A DNA stretch of 64,000 bases from Hydrangea macrophylla (taxonomy: Eukaryota > Streptophyta > Magnoliopsida > Cornales > Hydrangeaceae). The notes beneath the pieces were generated by a model. It saw only the letters and a program-made list of their open reading frames with translations, had not been told where the DNA came from and searched no databases. This document shows, piece after piece, positions 11,608 through 24,000 of the stretch. Location: NCBI GenBank assembly GCA_033977485.1, contig CM066992.1, forward strand, positions 103,490,140 through 103,554,139, given 5' to 3'. The translations under genes were made by a program, and so were the position numbers. Each line of letters begins with the position of its first letter. The stretch's first letter is position 1.

Positions 11608-12551
11608 TAAATAAATGTTCTAATATCTTTCACCTACTACTTAGACAAAAAAAAATTAATAGCTTAACATTAAAAAACTAAATATGTAAAATATTATAAA
11701 TTTGTAAATTTTCATTTCTACAAAATTAGTGCTAAATACTATAATTCTGAATCTGTAAAATTTACTAATGGATATATAATTTTATCTAATGTGTGTGCGC
11801 GCACATATACACACTCGTATATATATATATAGTGAGAGAGATAAGGGGTGAATTGGTAATCTTTCACACAAAAGTGGTGGTTATGAGCAAAAACGTGGTG
11901 TTTGTTATAAATAAAAGTGGTGGTTGTTATGACGAAAGTGGTGGTTATTATAAGAAATATATATGTGAAGTGTATAAATTATTCAATGCTCCTACTCCAC
12001 CGAGTGACCATGAACCAGCATCAATCACATGTTGCCATGTGCAAGTGCTGCCACATGGCTAATCATGATTTGCATGGTCTATGGCCACATGGTGGACCAT
12101 TGTCGTGAATAATTTCTAATTGGTTATGTGGCTCTGTTATAAGAAATATGATTCTATTATAATCAAGTTATGAGTAATGTTATTGTACTTATGAGCTAGT
12201 TATGAAGAATGTGGTTCTAACCGGAAGAAAACCGAAAGAACAGGTCATTTTTTTTAATAATTTTTAAAAATAATTTTGGTGATATAAACTAAATGTGAAC
12301 CACAAATGACATCAACCATTTTTTGAGAGAGTGTACCCTAAATTTTCCCTGCCATGTTATTTGTATCACCAAAATAACTAGATGCAATAATCAATTCATA
12401 AGTTACTACGTTATTTGTATCACCCCCAATAATACATATAGATACAATATTTATGTGTAATTTTTGTTTTTTGTTTTTTGTTTTTTTGTTTTTATATGGT
12501 TTATGTGTAACTATCTTATTCATAAAGTTACAATTGAAATGTGTGAACAAT
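11608..12551. other. Non-coding intergenic stretch with short GTGGTGG repeats
   Basis: No gene seen. At 11870-11950 the phrase AAAGTGGTGGTTATG recurs imperfectly three or four times; an (AT)n/(GAGA) run is at 11818-11840. Confidence 0.5.
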
Positions 12552-12558
12552 AAATTTT

Positions 12559-13338
12559 AGGCTTAATTATACGGACTTCCTCTGAGGTTTGGCGAAATTA
12601 CACGGATCTCTCCTCTATATTGTAAAATTACACAGACCTCCCTTGAGGTTTAGATTTGCATTACACACACCTCCCCTCTAGATTGCAATATTTACAAAGA
12701 CCTCCCTTCTTAATTTGTTAATGCCAAATATACCCTTAGTTAAAAAAAAAACTATATACTCATCTCTCTCTCTCTCTCTCTCTCTCTCTTTACTGTATAG
12801 ACATATATACATGCATACATACAAGCACACCATATAAACAGACCATGCATATATACATACATACATACACACCATATATGCATACATACTTGTATAAATA
12901 TAGTTATTGAAAATTTATATACATGTATACATCTTTAAGATGGGTTTGGTATTTTGGATTTAGATCTTAGGTTTTTGGAACAAATTAATTTTGGGTTTAA
13001 ATCTTAGGAAAATATTAGTTTTTGGAACAAATTGATTTTGGCTTTAAATTTTTGATTTTTTGAATAAATTCATATAAATATACATACATACATATATATA
13101 TATATATATGTTCATATATTATGTATATACTTGTATATCTATATCTATATTTATGTATGTATATATACACACATTAGAGAGATATATAGAGAGAGAGGTG
13201 TATTTTAGTAAATAGTAAATAAAGTAAGGGCAAAATAGTAAATTTCATGCCAGAGGAAAGGTCTGTGTAATTTTGTAATGTAAAAGGTAGATCCGTATAA
13301 TTTCGCCAAACCTCAGGGAAGTCCGTATAATTAACCCT
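12559..13338. mobile_element. TIR element with ends AGGGTTAATTATACGGACTTCC
   Basis: 780 bp. The left end AGGCTTAATTATACGGACTT and the right end match inverted over at least 55 bases, including GAGGTTTGGCGAAATTA. Both flanks are AAATTTT (12552-12558, 13339-13345). The interior holds (CT)n at 12763-12789, ATAC/ATGC repeats and TTTTGGGTTTAAATCTTAGG-like direct repeats. No transposase. The superfamily is uncertain because the 7-base flank fits neither hAT (8) nor Mutator (9). Confidence 0.6.
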
Positions 13339-13561
13339 AAATTTTATTTACCTAGGATACCAAAGTCAACAAATAATACTTGTTATATGGAGTATTTTCT
13401 CGCACTCTTTACACCTTTTCTCATTCGTACCACGTATTATGTTGTAATGCATGACGTATGTGTCATGAGAAAGAAATGCAAATGTGTCAACTGTCAACCT
13501 ACATGCAGAAGATGTAACTTTTTAGCAAGCAATGATATAGCACTTTTTTTTGGGGGGGAAA

Positions 13562-13962
13562 AAAAAATACCTTTTGCCCTCTGTGGTTATACTCATTTTC
13601 TCATAACCCTCTGTGGTTCATTTTGTAACACTTAACCCCCTGTACTACGGACTAAAGTAAGACTGTTAACTTTTTTAACGGCAGTCCCACTTCAGTCATT
13701 AGTACAGGGAGGTTAAGTGTTACAAAAATGAACTACAGGGGGTTATGAGAACATGGGTGTAACCATACGGGGTAATAGGTATTTTTTCCTAAAAAGTATG
13801 TATAGGGGCTCGGGGGTATTAACGTCATTTCCTTTTTTTCCGTTAGAAAAGTTAACAGTCTCACTTTAGTCCGTAGTACAGGGGGTTTAAGTGTTACAAA
13901 ATGAACCACAGGGGGTTATGAGAAAATGAGTGTAACCACAAGAGGGTAAAAGGTATTTTCCC
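13562..13962. mobile_element. Three-armed foldback element (TAACACTTAACCCCCTG arms)
   Basis: Arm 1 (13568-13673) contains CCCTCTGTGGTT and TAACACTTAACCCCCTGTAC. Arm 2 (about 13680-13790) is its inverse. Arm 3 (about 13848-13960) is a second inverse copy. The simplest reading is a hairpin MITE with one arm duplicated. Confidence 0.6.
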
Positions 13963-14041
13963 CTTTTTTTTTTTAACAAAAAAACAATAAACAGTAATAA
14001 TAAAAAAAATAATAATAATAATAATAATGATAGCACTTTTG

Positions 14042-14252
14042 ACAGTAGGCCTTAGCCCAGTTGGGCTCACTCCACCTCTCAAGTGAGAGGTTGAGGGTTT
14101 GACTCCTTTGTGGAATGTTGGTGAAGGATTGACCTTTTAGTACTCTATAGGAGGAAGTCTATTTGAAGTGAGCCTGTGACTCTCCTAGCCATTTGAAAAG
14201 TGTGTGTGGCGCCTACAAGTGCTCTGACCTCCTGCAAAAAAAATGAAAATAA
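14042..14252 (+). mobile_element. tRNA-derived SINE
   Basis: The 5' part has an RNA polymerase III A box TAGCCCAGTTGG (14053-14064) and a B box GGTTTGACTCC (14096-14106; consensus GGTTCGANTCC) at normal spacing. The element ends in a short A-rich tail after CTGCAAAAAAAATG. It is flanked by a 19-base imperfect direct repeat, AATAATGATAGCACTTTTG (14023-14041) and AATAATGACAGCACATTTG (14253-14271), with two differences, the length expected for a LINE-mobilised insertion. It codes for no protein. A real tRNA is excluded because no acceptor stem or cloverleaf forms. Confidence 0.8.
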
Positions 14253-14272
14253 AATAATGACAGCACATTTGG

Positions 14273-15038
14273 TCATCCAAATTTGATTCACTATTACTGT
14301 AATATTTCACACCGGGTAAATCCTTAACCCTTCCCCCTCTTACTAAGGCTACAGAATGTTCTTGTGAATTATGACCAATACCAGGTATATAAGCAGTGAC
14401 TTCAAATCCAATGGTTAATCGTACCATGGCAACTTTATGTAAGGCAGAGTTTGATTTTTTGGGGGAGATAGCGAAAAAGTTGACATATAAGTCACCCTTA
14501 CTGCCACTCTATAGAACCGTACATGAGATTTTCACCTCATACGGCTCCTCGTGCTCATGTCTTCACTAACATGTGTAGGGCAAAATGAAAAAATAAAAAA
14601 AAAACCACAAACATATTAGACAGCGAAGGCATGAATAAACATTGGTGAACTACATTTAAGTGAGCAGAAGTGCTCTCAACAATAATGACATGGTTCCATT
14701 TGGACTCACCTGGAAAAAAATTCCCCTCTCTCTCCCCCCAGGCCCCCCCCCCCCCCCCTAAGAAGACATGGTCACAAGGATTATCAACCAAGGTGTATCA
14801 ATACTGACTAATATACTGTAGACAAAATTAAAATACTACTGTAACACAAATTACTTGCAGAAACATGCGAAAATTTCTGCAGTCCATAGCCGCATGGACA
14901 ATTAAAAAAAAAAAAAAAAAATTACATATCTGAAATAAAGTAAATATATGAGAATCACCCTGGATTCAGGAGTTCTCACCAGAAATATGGTATTGAGGAA
15001 ATTATAAGAGACATTTGGATGGATTACAAAGAACTGTA
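14273..15038. other. Intergenic stretch downstream of IF-3, poly(C) run
   Basis: No gene seen. It should contain the 3' UTR of the IF-3 gene on its right side. A C run lies at about 14742-14758 next to a CT-rich tract, and a poly(A) run at about 14905-14922. Confidence 0.5.
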
Positions 15039-18000
15039 TTATCTTTGAGAATCAGCTTGGCTTTCAGAAGTCCTGTTAGATACTACATTCGACTTCTCTC
15101 TGCTAAATATTCCCCAACTCCTTTGTCCATCCTTGTCAATACCTGGTCTTTGGCTGCCATCAGAATTAAATGGTTTTTCATTCTTGTACCCGTTATCTTC
15201 TGCTGGTAAATCACCTTTCCCAGGAAAGTCATTAGGTTTCGGAGAACTAAAAATCCCAAAATGTGACGGTGCAGAACTTGGAGCCCTGGGACGTGACGGT
15301 TCTTGCTTAGGAATCTCATCTGCTGAAAATCCCCCGTTTCTGAACAACGAAGTATCAGTTTCAACACGCTTTGGTTTTGCTGAAGGCGAGAAATTGAAAT
15401 CCTGTGGTTGCATCCTTTGGTTTGTTGATCTGGGGTCCAACCTCGTTGAGTCTCGTGCACCTTCCAACCGAGATGATGGAACTGCATTTTCTTTTATGCA
15501 ATCAAGTACAGGTTTGGGGCCCAAAAACTCTGAAAAAATACTAGGTGGAGAAGACTTCGCTTCTGGCACAGCTTTGATTTGATCATCAATAGAACTCTCA
15601 GCTATGCTGTTTAAATCATCAGAGAAGTCAAACTGGTCAAAATCATCAGTCGCGTGAAAGTCTGACCATGTAGATTTGTTCTTCTCAAGAGCTTTATCTG
15701 GAATTTCCGATGAAGCAGAATGGATGACATCCTCCGATGATGCAGAATGGATGACATCCTCCGTTGACAAGGTAGATAACTTTTGATCCTTACCTTTTGA
15801 CACCTTCTTTCCCGAGCCTCTCTTTGATGGGCCAAACCTGACATGCCTGAGCATAACATGCGCCCCCATTTTATCCTTATCAGGAGCACTTTCCACAATT
15901 GCAATATCTTCAATCTGTACGAAGTGATTGCGAGTAACAAGTGCAAGTGGTGAATACACAAAAGTGAAATTAGAAAACCACTTGGGCATGGGAAACAACG
16001 GAAAGAAAGAAATGATATGATGATACCAAATCATAGAGCCGAAACAATACTCCTTCCAAGTCTTGATCTGCAGTACCCATTGCATGACACTGTTTAAGAG
16101 CCACAAATGGAAAAGAAGAAAATTTAGCACATATGCAGCACAAGAGAAGACCAAACACAATGCTTGTAGTAATCTGTGCTAGTGTATGTAAAGCCAAGAA
16201 ATGCATAAATGTTGTATTATATATCAATTGGATGCCAATTGCAGCTTAAGGAAATCACAAACAACATATACCTATGAGATATGACTCTTTAAGCAAAATT
16301 TAGCATTTAAAAACTCCAGTACACTGAACATGAAGTTACCCTCACAGCTACAGAATATTAGCCACAAAAAAAAAAAAAAAAAAAGATGGCAAGAGCCGCA
16401 AGATGTGTTTGTTGCATGTATGATTCACCATCTTTAGAGTCACATACATGACCTTCTGATGAAGTATTTTATTTCCTATGGAGAAACAATGTCTAAAGAT
16501 ATTCAGTTATCACTAGATCATTTCAAGGTAAAAGAATGCAAGCAGGGGCAGAGCCATAATTTTATCTTAATGGGGGCACAAGCTTACACGAGCCCAGCCC
16601 GATTTTTTTTTTTGTAGAAATACTGTAATTTTGGGTTTATAGGTTTTTAAATATTGTGTAATTGTTATACGGGTTTCATATATAGTGGGTTGGGCGGTAA
16701 AACATAATTATTCAAAGACAAACTAATTTCTCCCATAACTCTTTCACGAAACATTGTGTTAATATGCTTAATTATTTATTTATATTTTATCAGTTCACTT
16801 GTAAAAATAATAAACCTTAATATGTTTAAAAGGTAAATTTATAAGTCCTTAACAACTTCAGGCTAATTAAGTAAATAGGATATGTATTTGGGCTAAAATT
16901 TAAAAATTTAAGGACCAAGGTTAGATTTCTAAGTTTAGAATGGGCAATTACAAATTTCAGGAGGGCACAAATACAAGTAATACAAAATATATACGGTACA
17001 AAAATAATTTTGGAAAGTTGAGGGGTGACCTGTGCCTCCCCAGACCCTTACTGCCTCCGCCCATGAATACAAGGAGGTTTCAAACAAATTTGGTCTATTT
17101 CTAAACCATTTCCAACAATGCCAGCAATGGATAACATTATTATCTTGCCTACTGCAAGTAAAGTATAATCTGAGAGAAGGGAAGAAACTACCTTCACCCG
17201 ATAACCACGCTCCAACAATCTCTTAGCCATGTCTGCTTTCATTTGAAGGTCCTTTTGTTCCTGGAAAAAGAAACAGTTGCTAAATTTAATATCGCTTATT
17301 TATAACCTGACAAACATAATTTTACAAATGCACCGAGATATAGTATGATTTAATCTCCTCTTTCGCATTTATTAGGGGGGTATTCCCTGTTGCAATCGCA
17401 ACAGCTCAGTTTTTGGAGCACAATTTGTAGTATTTATCCCTGAGCAACCACTTTAGCACCCATTTCAAACAAAATGAGAACAAACAGATTAAGATGGTTT
17501 GGACTTTGGGCATGTACGGAAAAATATCAATGGTTGCACAAGGAGAGTGATAATGTTTGTATTGAGGGTAATGCTAGGTGAAAGGGAAGACCAAAGTATC
17601 AAAAAATAATAATAATAATTAACAATATGATGGCATGTATATGGAGTGGGACTGTAGTGGTAGACATTGCCCATTCCAAAAAATTTTAGAATGTCTCATC
17701 TCATCTTTCAAGAAAAGTATGACATGAGCCCAAAATGATATGAACAATATCAAATACTCGTTTAAAAAACAAAAGATTCATTTCTAAGTAATAGATATGT
17801 TTAGGAAGAATAGAATATCCACAAGTGTATTTGAGAAGTCTTGATCTGATACAAATATAACTCCTTCACAGGAGAACTATATTTGAGCTTTAAAAAAGTA
17901 TGGTCCCTTCTGAGCTAAAGCATTCGGGCAAAAGTAATTGGGATCTGCAAACTACTTTATGCTTTATTGGCTTAAAAAAACCTCATAAATCCTTAAATCC

Positions 18001-21000
18001 AAGCTTTAGAGTCTTTTATCTTGTATCATATAGCTGAACTAAGCCCTTTACTTTAAGTCAATTGCTCCATCAAACCAAAAATTACCACTAAATTGATACT
18101 GCTCGTATTGTTTTGTTGTTGTTGCCGCCGCTGCCGCCGTCATCAAAATTACAATTTGATACATTAATTGTTTGAAACAATAAGAGGGATTGGAAGATTC
18201 CATTCTTTACACACACATCATAATTTTACAGGGCAATACAATAAAATTCTCCCAGCTCAATTTGATAATCGGATGATCAACATTGTAAAATACTAGGATA
18301 CCTTAGGAACATAAGGTAAAGCAAAAGGAACTCCATGTGAACAACAATCATCAATGGTGTCCCATTAGGAAGCACCGACACTCCAAAGAAGGTGCTGTAT
18401 TTGTGTCCGACACGCCCCCACACGGCTCCGACACGTGTCGGACATGCCATGAAATTTTTTAATATATTTTTTATTTTCGACATGACAGTGATACGTCTCC
18501 GACACACCATCGACACGGCGCCGACACTTATTCCGACACGTTATAGTTTATAAAGAGGAATCTTAAATTTTGGGGGCAAAAGTGATGTAAAATAAGGTTG
18601 TAAAAGAGGGGTTTATGTTAAAAAGTTAAGACAAGTAATGGCAAATAGAAGGATTACTAGAAAGATGGATGATTGAAAATTCAAAAAGAAAGCAATAAAG
18701 TTGATCTTATATGCATCTTGTTGCTTTACCTAATTACCTTATATGCATCTTGTTGCTTTTTTTTTTTTAAAACGAATGTTATGATATTATAGTTGCTTTG
18801 TAACTAGTGCTTAAATGGTAGAGTTGTTAATTAGTATTATTGTTATGATATTTTCATGTTGAAATTTTATTTAGAGGTGATTTATTTAACATATTAGTTC
18901 TTAGTTATTTTAAGAACATTGTTATTTTTATGTTATATCGTTATATATAAAAAAAATATGTATAATTACTAGTTTCCGTGTCGGCCTTTTTTTAAGGATT
19001 CGCCGTGTCGCGTCGTGTCGTGTCCGTGTCGCCATTTTCGTGTCGGTGCTTCTTAGGTGCCCCCAGTGTTCTAAAACTCGAGCTAGGCGGCGTCTAGGCG
19101 CTAGGCGGCCCCCCACCGCCCAGAATTTCCCCTAGGTGTTTGTAAAATTGCCTAATTTGCCAGGCGGGGTACTAGGCGGTTACGAGTCTGTGCAGAACTT
19201 GTTTATAAATTAAATATGTTAATTTTTTTTTTTTTTTTTTAAGTTCAAAACTTGTTTATATCAATGTATGTGTGTTTGTATCCGTGGCTGTGTGTATAAT
19301 GTGTTAATTTTTTTATTTTTTATTTATTTTAGAACTTGTTTATATCAATGTATGTGTGTGTATCAGTGGCTGTGTGTGTGTATAATGTGTGTTAATTTTT
19401 TTCATTTATTGTTTTTTATTTATTTAATGGCTACGTGTGTATAATGTGTTAATGTGACTTTTTTTAACTATTAGAATTGTCTCTATATTATTAATTTTGC
19501 TTTAAAATAATTTTTCCGCCGACGCTAGGTCCCCCTTCACCGCCTAACTAGCGCCTAGCGAGTTTTAGAACATTGGGTGCCCCATATATCATAATTGCCT
19601 CGTAGGACTAGAATCATGATGGATATTTTAGCGATGGCCTGGGGCCTAAACCCTGGCACAACCTTCTATCAAGCCCATATATGGCAACTGAATTGTTCTA
19701 TCATCGATTCATCAACAAATTTTCCGAAATCTCTTTCAGCTAATCTACATACACGGAGCATCCAGATATAGAATGTAGGAGTGCATACGAGCTGAGCCGC
19801 TCAACAAGGGCTCGAGGCCCGGCTTGGCTCGGCTCGTTTAATACTGAAATTGGTCGATTTCACTGAACGAGCCAAGCTCGAGCTCGAATACCAAGCTCGT
19901 TTAATAAACGAGCCAAGCTTGAGCACACATGGAAGCTTGTGAACAAGCTCGTGAACATGTTTGATTAAGGCTCGTTAGTAGGCTTGTGAAAATGCTCATA
20001 TATATAATATTGATTATACATATAATATACAACACTATACTTCTCAAATTTTGAATCCCAAATACTTCCCAAATACATATAAAAGAGTAATATACTGTCA
20101 CGCTCGACTCGTTTTGCAAGGGATAAGGTGGTCTCAATGTTACAGGTATTTGGAAAAGAAGCATTTGGGATGCAAAGTAGCTTGTTAACAAATGTTGATA
20201 TATTAAAGAGTAATGTTCTGTTTCCCAATTTTTGCATTCCAAATATTTTTCAAATACATGTGGCAAAATAGTTAGTTAACAATTGTTAATAATATGAGTA
20301 ATGTTATGCATTCCAAATTTTTATCCCAAAAGTACTTCCCAAATGATGTGGCACTGACCAGGTAAACAACTTCCAATCAAAATTCGACTGGTCCTACAAC
20401 ATTATATCTGGCCCACTGTCACATCATTTGGGAAGCACTTTTAAGATAAAAATTTAGGAAGCATAACATTACTCTAATAATATATACAAAATATTTCACA
20501 ATTGGTCATATGTGCCCCAACTGTCCCATGTGTTGCATATGTGACGAATTGGGTGAAGGAATGCTTTGATCCCACATCAGATGGGAATGAAGTAAGTGAG
20601 GGAGAAGCAAGCTATAAAATGTGACCTTACTACTCCAGCGAAAAGATATATTGGGCTTCAGCTTTTGCTTGGGCCGATTGAGCTAGAACTTGGGCTTATG
20701 CCTTTGTTTGGGCCAATTGAGCTTGATCATAGCTTGGGCCGATTGAGCATGGGCTTGGCTTTTGCCAGTCGAGCTTTGAACTTTGTTTGAATCAAAAATT
20801 GCTTTGGACTTGTTTGAATTGTTTGAATCAAAAATTTAATTGAGCCGAGCTCAAGCTTGTGTATTTTTTATCGAGCCAAGCTCGAGCTGGCTCGTTTAAG
20901 AGTTTTGGCGAGCTTGAGCCGAGCTTGAGCAAGGTGTTAATTGTCCGAGCCAAGCTTGAGCTCGAGCTGAGACTTAAAAGCTCGGCTCATATGCACCCCT

Positions 21001-24000
21001 AATAGAATGCTAAGAAAGGAAGAGTAATGGCCTGGGGCCCCCATGACATTACTGCAAGGGAGTGTTTTGTATTTGGTTGACCATCAACAGGAAAATTAAC
21101 TGGCTTTGAATGAATGGCCTGGGGAATAGATTTATAAAAACACAGCATGAAAAACAACAAAATTCATAGGAATTCTACAAATTACAGATAAAGCTAAATT
21201 AAAAACTTACAATTTTACCAGTGAAGCGAACTTCTTTGCAATCTGATTTTAAGCTCAGTTCAGCCTGCATTATAATTAAAGAAATAAACAATTAAATCAT
21301 GGTTGTATTCAATGTTGACTTCTTGGTTTCTCATCTCACCAAGAGCTTGGCAAAATTAATTAATTATCCACACAAACAAAAAAGAGCGTGAACATAATTA
21401 ATCAGGTAATGACTTTAAATTAAACTGGGTTACAGGAGAATATCATTAAGATCTTAGAAAATAAAAATCACATGATATGCAACTCCAATATAACACTTCA
21501 ATAAGCAATTTCTTCATAAGAATGTTGATATGAGTGTCAATATGGAAACATATTTCACAAACATGAAATCAAACTGCTTATTTACATGTTCATTACGTGC
21601 TTTGGCTGTCAAATGTATCTACACTAATGAGCATCAACAATTGATGCTTAGTGCATGTTTATTAAAAATTGCAAGGTTTTACCCACATCAGCACATCAGT
21701 CCATCTATCTAGGAATCTACAAAAAGATGCACTTTACCCTCGGTCTAAAATCATATAAATTCCCATATAAAATAATAGCTCGCTTGAGAACAACACTCAC
21801 TAGATGTATCAAAAATACTAAGAAAACATTCCCGCCCTAATGATACAGAAGCTGCCATCGCCTTTCTATTGAATTTCTACTTTCTAAACACTTTGCTTAA
21901 CAAAAAGGAGATTAAACTTGGCAATAGCAAAAAGGATTAAATCACAGAGTATCGTACCCTGCTTTTAGCACGGTCTTTATCCTTGATTTGTTGCTTATAC
22001 CGTTCCTTATTGTAGTCCATGAGTTTGCAAACAGGTGGCTTAGCCTTTCGCTCAGGCTGTACCTGTAAAATATGAAACAAACAAATATCCTGAGTTCCTG
22101 CGGAAGAAATCAGCAGTTCGACGACTTTTTTTTTTTTTTTTTTTTTTTTTTAATCGTAGTGAAACCATTAACAAATTACAAATTAAAATGAATAACAAAC
22201 GGGTAAAGAACACTCTCTCCCTCTCTCTCCCCTCCGTCTTATTAGAAGTTGAGAAACAGTAAAACTGAATTTCTTGCATTATAAAAATTGGAGACTAACA
22301 ATCCGTTTGTTTTGATGTAAAATGTTTTTGGGAAAATGCTCTCACCCTATCCGGATAAGGTGAAAGCAATTTCCGGAAAACATTTTATATCAAAACAAAC
22401 GAAGCCTAAATAATTAATTTCAATACAGACCAAAATCTTCAGTGCATGCAGTTTACTGAAATTTAAACCTATTACAAGATTTAAAAAATAAATATAAATA
22501 AAGAAAAGGGAGCTGTACTATAATGCTGCAAAAATAAATTTTCATAGGTCGGACACTATAATCGACTAATACAGAGTAATCTTGCAAAACAGCTTTCATC
22601 AAGAGGTAGCAACGAACACATGAATCGTACTTCCATAATTCACTCCATACTAGTGCTAGATTTCTACACCAAGAATGAGTAAGACAAAAGTATGAATAAG
22701 CAAAACTAACTGCTTGAGTAACAAATACAATAATGAACTGAAAACAACTATTTATACTGGTGTGGAGAACAACTTATGTTTGGCACAGTCTATCTTTTGT
22801 CCAGTTTGAAGCATTATTGTCAGGATTAAAAATTTCACAAGTTTTTTCAAAATTTGGCCAAAAAAAAAACCTCAAACATTCACCTCCACTAAATCAAGCT
22901 GGAGTCTCTTTGCACGTTCTAGGGCTTCATGCCTTGACACTACCCTATGTCCTGCAAATATACATAAATTTAGAACAGAAAAACAATCATAGTTCACGCT
23001 AGCCTTGCAGTGTTTTAGAAACACTGACAGCAGCCTGCTCAGAATCTTAGATGACAATCATTAAAAGGAAATTACAGACTATTTGTGCAGAGTGTTAACT
23101 TAAAAGAAATTGAGAGATGCCCTTGAAAACAATTCCCAAGAATGTGAAGGCAAATTGTGTACTTCTATTGCAGTTACCATACTCCCATTCTGATATGTCC
23201 ATGTTATTTTAGGCGATTATTTGACAGTAATTCACTAAATGTAGGGCTAATATTTCAGATGTTCTTGAACTTAAAGATAGTAGAATTAGATTAGTTATCT
23301 GGGAATAGTGCTATATATAATATGGACGCCATATGGAATCAAATAAGGACTGAAGTATTGAGATGAGTTGCTCGGTTGAAGTATTGAGATGAGTTGTTCG
23401 GTTGAAGTATTGATTTGAGTTGTTAGGTCGAAGATCACCCAGAGAAGTGATCAAATAGCTGGAGTGGCACAAAGGGTTCAAATTTTGTATTGTTCTTAGT
23501 ATTTTTGTTATGATTCTTTGGGGAACATAATAATTGGTTTGGTGGACCTGGCACACGTATCAAGTAACAAGAGGCTGAGTCTTGAGATAAAGTCTCTGCG
23601 TAGACGAATGGAGGAGAAGAAAAACAAGAAAAGATATTGACAGTTCTAGTAGTTGAACTTATAGTCAAGCTGGAACTTTTATTCCAGCAAAGATGAAACC
23701 TCCACGGTCCACCTGTTAGTGGAAGTCCTAATAAGATGATGTATCAACAAAAGCTAATGTGGTAACTCAGAACACTTTGGAGGACGACTTTACTGTAAGT
23801 GATGACACTAATGGCCTTGTCAAGTTAAAAAGACATCGTGAACTGTAATGGAGAAGCACTTATGGATTGGGGGTTTAGGTTGAAAATCCAAGATTTACAA
23901 TCCAATTCTGAATGATGGAATGCTTGAATGCTCAACTATTCATCTAGGACTAGGGGGGAAATGTTCATCCTCCATGGTATCTGGGTCTAGCATATATTTT

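Noticed and set aside
14042..14110. A tRNA gene
   Set aside because: A and B boxes are present but no acceptor stem or anticodon arm folds; the tail and target duplication identify a SINE.
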